Assembly (NCBI GenBank): GCA_910587085.1
Contig: CAJUMC010000007.1
Span: 35,990-99,989 of the forward strand
DNA from: an uncultured Lachnospiraceae bacterium
Lineage (GTDB): Bacteria; Bacillota; Clostridia; Lachnospirales; Lachnospiraceae
DNA: 64,000 nucleotides
Reading direction: 5' to 3'
Shown: piece after piece, positions 1 through 8,826 of the stretch
Layout: every line of letters begins with the position of its first letter
Position numbering within the stretch: the first letter of the stretch is position 1
Position numbers and translations under genes: made by a program
Notes under the pieces: generated by a model
Told to the model about the DNA's origin: nothing
The model's database searches: none
The model's input: the letters and a program-made list of their open reading frames with translations, nothing else

Positions 1-932
1 CGGTGGCAAACGGAACGCAGGTGATCGCTATCGGCGATGAGGCTTATGAGATGTACGGGAAGGCACCGTCGAATATCGTGGTGGATTACCCGGTGAAAAG
101 CGGGGTGATCGCAGATATCGCCAATATGCTTTCCCTGCTGAACCGCGCGTTCGACAAGCTCTCGCGCAAATACGGAAAGATAACCGGCGCAGAATTTCTC
201 GTCGCTGCCCCGACCGACATTACCGAGGTGGAGAAGCGTGCGTTTTTTGATCTTGTCGCAAGCTCGAACGCGAAGGCAAAGAAAGTGCGCATTGTGGAAA
301 AGCCGATTGCGGATGCACTCGGTGCGGAGCTGGACGTTATGACGGCACGCGGCGTGATGATCGTTGATATCGGCGCAGACACGACGGAGGTTTCCATTAT
401 CTCGCTCGGGGGCATCGTGCTCAGCAAGCTGATCCCGGTCGGCGGCAACAAGGTGGACGAGGCGATCATTCTGAACGTAAAGAAAACATACAATCTTATC
501 ATCGGCCAGAAAACGGCCGAGACGATTAAGAAGGAGCTCGGCTGCGCCCTTCCGCCGAAGCAGGAGCGCACGATCCGCGTGTACGGCCGCGACGTGCTGT
601 CGGGGCTGCCGATCGAGCGCGAGATAACGGCAAGCTTTGTATACGAGACGATCTCCGAGTACATGCACAGCATTATTGATGCGGTCCGCATTATTCTGGA
701 GAAGACCCCGCCGGAAATTTCGGCGGACATTATTGATTCCGGCGTCTACCTCACGGGCGGCTCCGCCGGCATTTATGAGCTTGACCGTCTGATGGCGCAG
801 GAGACCGAGCTGGACATCAATATCTGTGAGGACCCGGCCAATACCGTAGTAAAGGGGCTCGGGCGCATTATCGAGAACAGCAAGCTGTCCTCCCTTGCGC
901 TCACCTTGAAGCAGACCTACTACGGCGGCTGA
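1..932 (+). CDS. mreB: Rod-shape determining protein MreB (5' truncated)
   Basis: Bacterial actin homologue that polymerises under the membrane and guides the elongation machinery. About 309 residues are visible. The window edge removes roughly the first 35-40 residues, including the N-terminal phosphate-1 loop; the GTG near position 3 is internal. Visible family features are the phosphate-2 type segment DIGADTTEVSII, the GGNKVDEAI stretch and a C-terminal TGGSAGIYELDRLM region corresponding to the usual GGGA nucleotide loop. It is followed at once by mreC, mreD and mrdA, the classic elongation operon. DIGAD instead of the common DIGGG is mild divergence, so this could be one of several MreB/Mbl paralogues. 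Confidence 0.95.
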   Translation, partial: VANGTQVIAIGDEAYEMYGKAPSNIVVDYPVKSGVIADIANMLSLLNRAFDKLSRKYGKITGAEFLVAAPTDITEVEKRAFFDLVASSNAKAKKVRIVEKPIADALGAELDVMTARGVMIVDIGADTTEVSIISLGGIVLSKLIPVGGNKVDEAIILNVKKTYNLIIGQKTAETIKKELGCALPPKQERTIRVYGRDVLSGLPIEREITASFVYETISEYMHSIIDAVRIILEKTPPEISADIIDSGVYLTGGSAGIYELDRLMAQETELDINICEDPANTVVKGLGRIIENSKLSSLALTLKQTYYGG

Positions 933-934
933 GA

Positions 935-1813
935 ATGAGAGGAAGCATGAGGCGCAAAAAGAAATTAAGGCTTTCCCTCCGCCCGAAATATCTGCTGTAT
1001 GCACTGCTTTTTCTGTGTGCAATGACGATATATATTTCGTATCAGTACAGGGACAGCCTGATTCCGCTGAAAACAAGCATCGGAAATCTGATCACGCCGA
1101 TGCAGAACGGGATCAACACGATCGGCTCCTGGTTCGCCGGGCGGGCGGAGCTTTTCGAGAGCAAAAGGGCGCTGCAGGAGGAAAACGACAGGCTGCGCGC
1201 GGAGCTGGAAAGCCTGAAAATGCAGAACAGCATCCTGGTGGCGGACAGCTACGACCTGGCGGCGCTGCGCGAGCTTTACGAGGTGGGGCAGAAGTATTCG
1301 GACTACCCGATGGTGGCGGCAAGCGTTATCAGCAAGGATTCCAACAGCTATTACAGCTCGTTTGTGGTGAACAAGGGTTCGCGTGACGGCATCCGCAAGG
1401 ATATGAATGTGATCGCGGGCAACGGGCTGGTCGGCATTGTGACGGAAGTCGGAAAGAATTATTCCAGGATACGCGCAATCATTGACGACACGAGCTATGT
1501 GAGCGGAATGTTTTTAAAAACCTCCGACACCTGCACCGTACACGGCGATCTTGAGCTGATGGACGACGGCTTTATCCGGGTGGAAGGCATCAGCCTTCAT
1601 GCCATGATCGAGGAAAATTATGAAATCGTCACCTCCCATATCAGTGACAAATACCTGCCCGGCATCCTGATCGGGTACGTGCAGGACATCGAGATCGACG
1701 CAAGCAATATGGCGCGGGAGGCGCGCCTGATGCCCGTGGTGGATTTCGAACATATCGAAAATGTCCTGATTATTACAACGCTCAAGGAGCGTATGGAGAG
1801 TAACGAGGAATAA
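935..1813 (+). CDS. mreC: Rod-shape determining protein MreC
   Basis: Membrane-anchored scaffold linking cytoplasmic MreB to extracytoplasmic PBP2/RodA. The protein has a basic N-terminus (RRKKKLRLSLRPK), one transmembrane segment at about residues 19-38, a Glu/Lys-rich coiled coil at about 65-105, and the beta-rich MreC domain to the end with the typical GLVGIVTEVGKNYSRIRAIID segment broken over residues around 165-190. Two ATG starts are possible, 935 and 947. The purine stretch GAGAGGA lies between them and fits the 947 start better; the longer start is listed because both give the same domain. It begins 2 bases after the mreB stop. Confidence 0.93.
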   Translation: MRGSMRRKKKLRLSLRPKYLLYALLFLCAMTIYISYQYRDSLIPLKTSIGNLITPMQNGINTIGSWFAGRAELFESKRALQEENDRLRAELESLKMQNSILVADSYDLAALRELYEVGQKYSDYPMVAASVISKDSNSYYSSFVVNKGSRDGIRKDMNVIAGNGLVGIVTEVGKNYSRIRAIIDDTSYVSGMFLKTSDTCTVHGDLELMDDGFIRVEGISLHAMIEENYEIVTSHISDKYLPGILIGYVQDIEIDASNMAREARLMPVVDFEHIENVLIITTLKERMESNEE

Positions 1814-1825
1814 AGAGGTAGTTTT

Positions 1826-2335
1826 GTGGTTCGTTGTATTGCTGTACTGCTTGAAATATTGATATGCTATCTGCTGCAGAGCTCGGTATTTCCATGGTTC
1901 GAACTGGCGGGCGTGGTGCCGGACATCCTTCTGATTCTGGTTGTCTCCACCGCCTTTTTCCGCGGTCAGAATGCCGGGCTTCTGACGGGTTTTCTGGCCG
2001 GGCTGCTGATGGATTTCTGTGTCGGCGAGGTTGTCGGCCTGTTTGCTGTTTTCTATATGGTGATCGGATATTTTAACGGGTATGCCTTTAAAATCTTTGA
2101 CCGGACGGACTATCTTATGCCGCTCGGCATGGTGGCCGTCAGCGAGCTTGTCTACAGCCTGCTGTATTATATTTTTCTGCTGATGCTGCGCGGAAAGTTT
2201 AATTTCGGATACTATTTTACCCATATTACAATACCGCGCGTCATTTATACGGCGTTTGCGGCAATTTTGTTTTACAAGCTCTTTTTGCTGGTGCATCTGA
2301 TGTTTCTGCATTTTGAAAATAAGGAGAAGAAATAA
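1826..2335 (+). CDS. mreD: Rod-shape determining protein MreD
   Basis: Integral membrane partner of MreC in the elongasome. The 169 residues are almost entirely hydrophobic with about five membrane segments (for example LLEILICYLL, DILLILVVSTAFF and GLFAVFYMVIGYF), as in the family. It starts with GTG, preceded by AGAGGT about 7 bases upstream. It lies 12 bases after mreC, and its stop TAA directly abuts the TTG start of mrdA, suggesting translational coupling. Sequence conservation is low in MreD, so the call rests on topology and position between mreC and PBP2. Confidence 0.88.
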   Translation: MVRCIAVLLEILICYLLQSSVFPWFELAGVVPDILLILVVSTAFFRGQNAGLLTGFLAGLLMDFCVGEVVGLFAVFYMVIGYFNGYAFKIFDRTDYLMPLGMVAVSELVYSLLYYIFLLMLRGKFNFGYYFTHITIPRVIYTAFAAILFYKLFLLVHLMFLHFENKEKK

Positions 2336-5218
2336 TTGTTTGACATTTTTATCGAAAAACTGAAGCGCGTCCTGGACAATCGGACAATCCCGACGCTGAT
2401 TGTTTTTCTTGCCGTGTTCCTTCTGCTGGGGGCCAAAACCTTTCATCTGCAGATCGTCGGCGGGGAGGAAAACGGCAACTATACCGAAACGACAAAAAAG
2501 ACGGAGCAGCGCGATATCAAAAGCACGCGCGGAAATTTCTATGACAGAAACGGTGTGCAGCTTTCGGAAAACGTGCTCAGCTACTCCGTCGTAATGAGCA
2601 ATACTGCCCTTGTGACGGATAATTCCAAAAAAAACAAGATGATTCTTGATCTGATTACCCTGCTGGAGCATTACGGCTACGGTCTGGAGCTGGATTTCGG
2701 CATTGACCTTGTCAAAACGGAGACAGAAAGCGGTACGGAATACAGTCTTGAATTCAACGTGAAGGACAATGCCGAGCTCCGCTTTAAAAAGAACGCCTAC
2801 TGTCTTACAAGTGTCAAAAAACTGACCGAAAGTCAGCGCAATGCAACGGCAGAGGATGTTTTTGCATTTCTCCGGTACGGGGATAGGGAGAACGGCAAAA
2901 TGTTTGAGATTGATGAAAGCTACACCATGGAGGAGGCTTACAAAATCATGGTGGTCCGCTACAATCTCCTGATCCTGAACCCGCAGTATTCCCAGTTTAC
3001 GCTTGCCTCGAATGTCGATGAGACGACGGTTGCCGCCGTCCGCGAAAATATGGCGGACATCCCGGGCGTCGAGGTGAAGCAGACCACCTCGCGCGTTTAC
3101 TACGACAGCGAATATTTCGCGCATATCATCGGCTATACCGGCGCGATCAACACCACGGAGCTGGAGGATCTCAACGAGGGACTGGATACGCCGAAATACG
3201 AATCGACGGACGTGGTAGGGAAAACAGGGCTGGAAAAATCCATGGAGGAGTATATTTCCGGCAAAAAAGGCGTGGAAACGCTGACAGTCAGCTCAAACAA
3301 TAAAATCATCGACAGCCAGATCACAAGCAGGCCGGCCGCCGGCAACGACGTCTATCTGACAATCGACCGGGATCTGCAGGTGGCCGTCACCAATATTCTG
3401 GAGCGGAATATTGCCGCCATCCTGATATCCAAAATCAACAACGGCATGAGCTACGGCACGAAGGGGAAGAAGGCATCCGGCATCGAGATCCCGATCTACG
3501 AGGTTTACAATGCGCTGATCTACAACAATGTGATCGATATTAAGGCGTTTAAATCCGAGGACGCCTCGGAGCTGGAGAAAAGAGTGTACGGATATTTCCG
3601 CGACAAGCGGGAGAGCATTTTCGATCGGCTGCGCCGGTATCTGGCGCTCGATAATACCGTGACAAACCCGAAGGCAGGCGAGGAGATGGAGGAATATCTC
3701 GATTATGTTTATTCTACGCTTGTCTCCAATGAGGTGCAGCTGCTGATTTCCTCCGCGATCGACCGCACGGATCCGATGTATCTTGATTATACGGAAGACA
3801 AAATCAGCCTCAGCAGATTTCTGCAGTACGCTATCTCGAAGAACTGGGTGGATCTGGAAAAGCTTGGCGTCGGCGAGAATTACTACAGCATCGACGAGCA
3901 TTATGAGATGCTGATTGACTATATCCTGGATTATTTCGAGGACGATAAGGAATTCGAAAAAAAGATTTACCGCACCCTGATTTTTACAAAAAAATTGACA
4001 GGAACGGAAATTTGTCTTTTATTATTCGAGCAAAATGTGTTAGAATATAACGAGAACGATGTAAAACGGTTGAAAAACGGCCGTGTTTCCGCTTATAATT
4101 TTATGATGGAAAAACTTACCAATCTCGAGATTACCCCGGCGCAGCTCGCACTTGAGCCGTGCAGTGGTTCCGTCGTCATTACGGACACAAAAACGGGGGA
4201 GGTTCTGGCGATGGTAACATATCCCTCATACGACAACAACATGCTTGCGAATAAAATCAATTACGAGTATTATTCCAAGCTGATGGCGGACAATTCCTAT
4301 CCGATCATGAACCGCCCGACCATACAGCAGACAACCACCGGCTCCACCTTCAAACCGCTGATGTCCTTTGTCGGCTTCGGGGAAGGCGTAATCAACTCGT
4401 CCACAAGAATCCGGGACGAGGGAATTTTTGAGGAAGTCGATCCGTCGCCTCGCTGCTGGAAGTATCCGGGGACACATGGTTCTATCAATGTGACCGACGC
4501 CATCAGGCATTCCTGTAATTACTTCTTTTACAAGATCGGTTATGAGCTTGCCCTGGATTCGAAGGGAAATTACATCGACGCACAGGGAATCGCGAAGATT
4601 CAGAAATATGCCGCTATGTTCGGCCTGTCGGAGCGCTCCGGTGTTGAGATCGCCGAAGCAGAGCCCAAAATATCAAACCGCGATGTCGTCCGTACGGCCA
4701 TCGGATATTACCACAATTTTGCGCCGGTTCAGATATCAAAATATATCACGACAATTGCAAACGGCGGTACCTGCTACAATCTTACGCTGGTGCACCGCAT
4801 TATGGACAAGAGCGGCGCGGTTGTCAGGGAGAGCGAACCTTCCGTCTACAACCAGATTACGGAATTCACTGCAAATCAGTGGAAGGCGGTGCAGCAGGGC
4901 ATGTACAACGTGGTCAACACATCGACGAATTCCCTCAACCGGCTGTACGGGGATCTCGGGGTGAAGGTTGCCGGAAAGACCGGTACCGCACAGGTCAGTA
5001 CAACGCATCCGAACAACGCGCTGTTTGCGGCCTACGCGCCTTACGAAAACCCGGAGATCAGCGTGATCGTCGTAATCCCGAACGGCTATTCCTCAGCGAA
5101 TGCCGCGTACATCGGCCGGGAGATTATGGGCTATTATTTTAAGGGAGAAAACAAGGAAGCGCTGCTGTCCGGGGACGTTAAGGCAGGAAACGCCACAACC
5201 ATTCACATCTCCGACTGA
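2336..5218 (+). CDS. mrdA: Penicillin-binding protein 2, elongasome transpeptidase with large insert
   Basis: Class B penicillin-binding protein that cross-links peptidoglycan during side-wall growth. It starts with TTG at 2336, with AAGGAGAA about 8 bases upstream. A single N-terminal membrane anchor (about residues 18-36) is followed by the dimerisation domain. The transpeptidase motifs are intact: S670-T-F-K673, S726-C-N728 and K881-T-G883. At 960 residues it is about 300 longer than Escherichia coli PBP2. The extra length lies mainly between the VYLTIDRDLQ segment (about residue 338) and the TGEVLAMVTYPSYD segment (about 615), a charged, tyrosine-rich insert of about 250 residues. RodA, its usual glycosyltransferase partner, is encoded at 7103. 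Confidence 0.95.
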   Translation: MFDIFIEKLKRVLDNRTIPTLIVFLAVFLLLGAKTFHLQIVGGEENGNYTETTKKTEQRDIKSTRGNFYDRNGVQLSENVLSYSVVMSNTALVTDNSKKNKMILDLITLLEHYGYGLELDFGIDLVKTETESGTEYSLEFNVKDNAELRFKKNAYCLTSVKKLTESQRNATAEDVFAFLRYGDRENGKMFEIDESYTMEEAYKIMVVRYNLLILNPQYSQFTLASNVDETTVAAVRENMADIPGVEVKQTTSRVYYDSEYFAHIIGYTGAINTTELEDLNEGLDTPKYESTDVVGKTGLEKSMEEYISGKKGVETLTVSSNNKIIDSQITSRPAAGNDVYLTIDRDLQVAVTNILERNIAAILISKINNGMSYGTKGKKASGIEIPIYEVYNALIYNNVIDIKAFKSEDASELEKRVYGYFRDKRESIFDRLRRYLALDNTVTNPKAGEEMEEYLDYVYSTLVSNEVQLLISSAIDRTDPMYLDYTEDKISLSRFLQYAISKNWVDLEKLGVGENYYSIDEHYEMLIDYILDYFEDDKEFEKKIYRTLIFTKKLTGTEICLLLFEQNVLEYNENDVKRLKNGRVSAYNFMMEKLTNLEITPAQLALEPCSGSVVITDTKTGEVLAMVTYPSYDNNMLANKINYEYYSKLMADNSYPIMNRPTIQQTTTGSTFKPLMSFVGFGEGVINSSTRIRDEGIFEEVDPSPRCWKYPGTHGSINVTDAIRHSCNYFFYKIGYELALDSKGNYIDAQGIAKIQKYAAMFGLSERSGVEIAEAEPKISNRDVVRTAIGYYHNFAPVQISKYITTIANGGTCYNLTLVHRIMDKSGAVVRESEPSVYNQITEFTANQWKAVQQGMYNVVNTSTNSLNRLYGDLGVKVAGKTGTAQVSTTHPNNALFAAYAPYENPEISVIVVIPNGYSSANAAYIGREIMGYYFKGENKEALLSGDVKAGNATTIHISD

Positions 5219-5296
5219 TGCGGCCGGCAAGGCCGTATCGCAGGCCGGCCTGCGGCGTGCGCGGGTATCACTATAGAGAAAAGGACGAGGTGACTT

Positions 5297-6004
5297 ATGG
5301 AAAATCCTGTTATCATCAAAGGGAATAATCATGGAATTACCGTTATTCTGGACCCCTCGGTAGAGTACGCGAAGCTCAGGGATTTTGTCGCGGAAAAATT
5401 CAGGGACTCCTCAAAGTTTCTCGGAGCAGCTCCGGTTGTGCTCGGCTTCGAGGGAAGGGCGCTTCTTCCGGAGCAGGAAAAGGAACTGCTCAGCATTATC
5501 ACCGAGAGCTGCGAGCTTCGCATTGTATGCCTGATCGACAGCGACGCAGAGCGCCAGCAGCAGTACGAGCGGACGCTGAACGAAAAGCTTCTTGATCTGT
5601 CCGCCGCTTCCGGCACCTTTTACAAGGGCAATCTGCGATCCGGCCAGGCGCTGACCTTCGAGACAAGCGTGGTTATCCTTGGCGATATCCATCCGGGAGC
5701 TTCTGTTACCTCGACCGGAAATATCGTTGTGCTGGGCAGTCTGAAAGGTCAGGCATTCGCAGGCGCGGGAGGAAACGAAAAGGCATTTGTATTTGCGATC
5801 GACATGTCGCCGGTTATGATAAGGATTGCGGATTACCTTGCCCGAGCCGCGGACAGCGACCGCCCGCCGGAAAAGGAAAATTCACGTTTTTTCGGCAGAC
5901 AGGGGAAAGAGGAGCCGAAGGGAATGCAGATCGCATTCCTGGAAAACGGACAGATCTGTCTTGAAACGCTGAATAAAAGAATATGGAATGATATCAGATT
6001 ATAA
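5297..6004 (+). CDS. minC: Septum site-determining protein MinC
   Basis: FtsZ polymerisation inhibitor of the Min system. The N-terminal domain (about residues 1-100) is followed by a right-handed beta-helix C-terminal domain recognisable by FYKGNLRSGQALTFETSVVILGDIHPGASVTSTGNIVVLGSLKGQAFAG-type sequence (about 108-160), with the expected glycine-rich turns that bind MinD. Length 235 residues is normal. The start ATG has GAGGTG upstream. The 78-base gap after mrdA holds a GC-rich inverted repeat (GGCCGGC at 5222-5228 with GCCGGCC at 5244-5250) but no T-run, so read-through from mrdA is likely. MinD begins 17 bases after its stop. Confidence 0.94.
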   Translation: MENPVIIKGNNHGITVILDPSVEYAKLRDFVAEKFRDSSKFLGAAPVVLGFEGRALLPEQEKELLSIITESCELRIVCLIDSDAERQQQYERTLNEKLLDLSAASGTFYKGNLRSGQALTFETSVVILGDIHPGASVTSTGNIVVLGSLKGQAFAGAGGNEKAFVFAIDMSPVMIRIADYLARAADSDRPPEKENSRFFGRQGKEEPKGMQIAFLENGQICLETLNKRIWNDIRL

Positions 6005-6020
6005 GGAGGAACATGGCAGC

Positions 6021-6803
6021 ATGGGCGAAGTAATTGTAATCACATCCGGCAAGGGTGGCGTAGGAAAAACCACGACGACGGCAAACGTCGGAACCGGACT
6101 TGCGAAACTGGACAGAAAGGTCGTACTGATCGATACCGATATCGGACTCCGCAATCTGGACGTTGTTATGGGACTGGAAAACCGGATTGTGTATAATCTT
6201 GTCGATGTGGTGGAGGGCAACTGCCGGATCAAGCAGGCACTTATCAAGGACAAGCGGTATCCGAACCTCTATCTGCTCCCGTCAGCTCAGACAAGGGACA
6301 AAACCGCCGTCAATCCGGAGCAGATGAAAAAGCTCTGCGACGAGCTGAGAGGGGAATTTGATTACATACTGATGGACTGCCCGGCCGGCATCGAACAGGG
6401 CTTTCAGAACGCGATCGCCGGGGCGGACAGGGCGCTGGTCGTGACGACGCCGGAGGTTTCGGCGGTGCGCGACGCGGACCGCATTATCGGGCTTCTCGAG
6501 GCGCAGGAGATGAAGCAGACCCACCTGATTGTCAACCGCCTGCGCAGCGATATGGTAAAACGGGGAGACATGATGTCCAGTGAAGATGTTGTCGAGATTC
6601 TTGCCATCGAGCTGATCGGTATTGTGCCGGACGACGAAAACATCGTGATTTCCACCAATCAGGGCGAACCGCTGGCCGGAAACGACACCATGGCGGGAAG
6701 AGCATACATGAATATATGTCACCGTCTGATCGGAGAGGATACACCTTATCTGGATCTGAATTTAAAAAAGGGCTTTTTCGAGAAAATATTCGGAAAGCGA
6801 TGA
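6021..6803 (+). CDS. minD: Septum site-determining ATPase MinD
   Basis: Membrane-cycling ParA/MinD ATPase that recruits MinC to the membrane. The deviant Walker A KGGVGKT is at residues 11-17, the switch segment DTDIGLRNLD follows, and the C-terminus GFFEKIFGKR is an amphipathic membrane-targeting helix. An in-frame ATG exists at 5988, but it would overlap minC. The start at 6021 is preferred because AAGGAGGA ends 10 bases before it and the protein then begins MGEVIVITSGKGG as in the family. This gives 260 residues, the usual size. The gene sits between minC and minE. Confidence 0.96.
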   Translation: MGEVIVITSGKGGVGKTTTTANVGTGLAKLDRKVVLIDTDIGLRNLDVVMGLENRIVYNLVDVVEGNCRIKQALIKDKRYPNLYLLPSAQTRDKTAVNPEQMKKLCDELRGEFDYILMDCPAGIEQGFQNAIAGADRALVVTTPEVSAVRDADRIIGLLEAQEMKQTHLIVNRLRSDMVKRGDMMSSEDVVEILAIELIGIVPDDENIVISTNQGEPLAGNDTMAGRAYMNICHRLIGEDTPYLDLNLKKGFFEKIFGKR

Positions 6804-6815
6804 GGAGGGGGCTTA

Positions 6816-7082
6816 ATGGCTTTTACGGATTATTTTAAGAAAAAAACCTCCGGCGACGTCGCGAAAAAACGCCTTCAGTTTGTACTTTCCGCTGACCGTG
6901 CCGGATGCACGCCGGAAGTTATGGAGTGCATAAAGAACGATATTATCGAAGTGCTGAGCAAATATGTAGAAATTGATAAAGAAGGGCTTGACATCAAGGT
7001 AAATCATGTTGATAATGAAAACAGCAACGGAGGCCCATCCCTTTTCGCAAACATACCGATCAAAGGGATGAAGAGAATTTAG
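6816..7082 (+). CDS. minE: Cell division topological specificity factor MinE
   Basis: Stimulates MinD ATPase and drives Min redistribution. The 88-residue protein has the typical N-terminal membrane and MinD-contact segment with AKKRLQFVLSADRA at about residues 16-29, then a helix EVMECIKNDIIEVLSKYVEI and the anti-parallel dimerisation strand DIKVNHV. A strong GAGGAGGGGG ribosome site precedes the ATG. MinE alongside MinCD means an oscillating-type Min system is encoded here, although a DivIVA protein is also present at 14690. Confidence 0.95.
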   Translation: MAFTDYFKKKTSGDVAKKRLQFVLSADRAGCTPEVMECIKNDIIEVLSKYVEIDKEGLDIKVNHVDNENSNGGPSLFANIPIKGMKRI

Positions 7083-7102
7083 GCGGACGGCAGGGTTGAT
7101 TC

Positions 7103-8251
7103 ATGCTACGTAAAATTTTCAATTTTAAAGAATATAATATAAAGTATTATAACATCCGCGTCATGCTCGCAGCGTTCCTGCTGAGCTTTATCGGACTCAC
7201 AATTATAAAGGAGGTTCAGAAGGCGGAGGACCGGCTTTACGAGAGACAGATTTTGGGCATTGCGGTCGGAATTGCGGCGGCGTTGATAATATCCATTATC
7301 GACTATCATTTTGTATGTAAATTTTATATTATACTTTACTTGGCAAATCTGGTTCTGCTTTTGCTTACCAAGCTGATCGGGCATTCCTATCACGATGCGA
7401 TGCGATGGCTGGTCATACCGAAAATAGGGCAGGTTCAGCCGTCGGAGTTTACCAAGCTGATGCTGATCATCTTTTTTGCCAGGCTGTTTGATAAATATCG
7501 AAAAAATATAAATAAGGTTTATTTTCTGTTTCTGGCCTGTGTTCTGATGGGTATTCCGCTTATCCTGATACTGAAACAGCCGGATCTTTCCACAACGCTG
7601 GCTCTGCTTGCGATGTTTGCGGGTATCGTGTTTCTGTCCGGTGTATCGTATAAGCTGATTTTACCGGTGCTGGCTGTGGCGATCCCGGCCTGTATCGGTC
7701 TGTGGTGGTATATCCAGCAGGATTTCCAGAAGCTTCTGGAAACCTATCAGCAGAACAGGATTCTCGCACTGAAAAATCCGGAGCTGTATCCGGATCTAAT
7801 GTGGCAGCAAGACAATGCCGCCATCGCGATCCGCGCAGGCGGTCTTACCGGAAAGTTTACAGGCGGCAGTACGGAGCCGCTGCTGTGCAGAATTCTTCCG
7901 GCAATCGAAAGTGATTTCATCTACACGGCGGTCGCGGAGGCTTACGGCTTTATCGGAAGCTGCCTTGTTATTGCCCTGATGGCATTTTTCGTTTACCGGG
8001 CATTTCATGTGGCCTTTCGTGCCAGAGATTATCTCGGGACGCTGATTGCCGGGGGGATCGGCTGTATGGTCGGCGTGCAGACGATCATCAATATCTGCGT
8101 TAATATGTCCATCTTTCCAAATACGGGAATTCCGTTTCCGTTCCTGAGCTCGGGCCTGAGCTCGCTGCTCGGCAGCTACATGATGATCGGGGTTCTGATG
8201 AATGTCAGTCTCCAGATTCCGGAAAAAAGCAAGGAGGAGGACTCTTTGTGA
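7103..8251 (+). CDS. rodA: RodA-type SEDS glycosyltransferase
   Basis: Polytopic SEDS-family peptidoglycan polymerase of the elongation complex. About ten membrane segments span 382 residues. SEDS hallmarks are visible: GQVQPSEFTKLMLI at about residues 110-123, a KQPDLSTTLALLAMF segment at about 157, and the C-terminal NTGIPFPFLSSGLSSLLGSY motif near residue 340. It closes the mre/min operon 20 bases after minE. Pairing with the PBP2 encoded at 2336 supports RodA rather than FtsW or SpoVE. Confidence 0.92.
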   Translation: MLRKIFNFKEYNIKYYNIRVMLAAFLLSFIGLTIIKEVQKAEDRLYERQILGIAVGIAAALIISIIDYHFVCKFYIILYLANLVLLLLTKLIGHSYHDAMRWLVIPKIGQVQPSEFTKLMLIIFFARLFDKYRKNINKVYFLFLACVLMGIPLILILKQPDLSTTLALLAMFAGIVFLSGVSYKLILPVLAVAIPACIGLWWYIQQDFQKLLETYQQNRILALKNPELYPDLMWQQDNAAIAIRAGGLTGKFTGGSTEPLLCRILPAIESDFIYTAVAEAYGFIGSCLVIALMAFFVYRAFHVAFRARDYLGTLIAGGIGCMVGVQTIINICVNMSIFPNTGIPFPFLSSGLSSLLGSYMMIGVLMNVSLQIPEKSKEEDSL

Positions 8252-8415
8252 CGCAAAAAAGAATGTTCTGACATAAAAGTTTTCTGCTGCACAGAAAGAA
8301 GCCGAAAGGCAGAACGGTCAGAAAATAAAATAGTGTTATGATTTAATCTATAAATATGGGGTTATGGCAGCACAGGACTGGGATTTATTTCAGGTGACAG
8401 AATGGAGGTATTTTC

Positions 8416-8811
8416 ATGAACATCGGTATGATTGCGCATGATGCAAAGAAAAAACTGATGCAGAATTTCTGCATTGCGTACCGGGGAATTCTGGTAAAAA
8501 ACGAGATTTATGCGACCGGAACAACGGGGCGGCTGATCGAAGAGGTCACGAATCTCAGCGTACACAAATATCTGGCCGGCCATCTCGGCGGAGAGCAGCA
8601 GATGGGGGCGCAGATTGAAAACAACGAAATTGATCTCGTCATATTCTTGCGCGATCCGCTCACGCCGAAATCACATGAACCGGATGTGAATAATGTTGTT
8701 CAGCTCTGCGACACGCACAATATCCCGCTCGCAACCAATCTGGCCACCGCGGAGCTGCTGATTAAGGCGCTCGACCGCGGGGATCTGGAATGGCGGGAAG
8801 CATACCACTAG
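8416..8811 (+). CDS. mgsA: Methylglyoxal synthase
   Basis: Converts dihydroxyacetone phosphate to methylglyoxal and phosphate, a bypass relieving sugar-phosphate stress. Family signatures are H8-D9 in the opening IAHD, the phosphate-binding GTTG at 35-38, the catalytic loop FLRDP with Asp80, HEPD with Asp90, and CDTHNIPLATN at about 98-108. The 131-residue length is typical. It lies 164 bases after rodA, so it may have its own promoter, but no convincing -35/-10 pair was found in that gap. AATGGAGG stands upstream of the start. Confidence 0.95.
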   Translation: MNIGMIAHDAKKKLMQNFCIAYRGILVKNEIYATGTTGRLIEEVTNLSVHKYLAGHLGGEQQMGAQIENNEIDLVIFLRDPLTPKSHEPDVNNVVQLCDTHNIPLATNLATAELLIKALDRGDLEWREAYH

Positions 8812-8826
8812 TCTGGGAAGGGCACT

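Noticed and set aside
1514..3124. 536-codon open frame antisense to mreC, mreD and mrdA
   Set aside because: It overlaps three well-supported genes, and its His/Gln-rich composition is typical of a shadow frame.
5219..5296. Terminator between mrdA and minC
   Set aside because: A GC-rich inverted repeat exists but there is no T-run, and the genes are otherwise in operon order.
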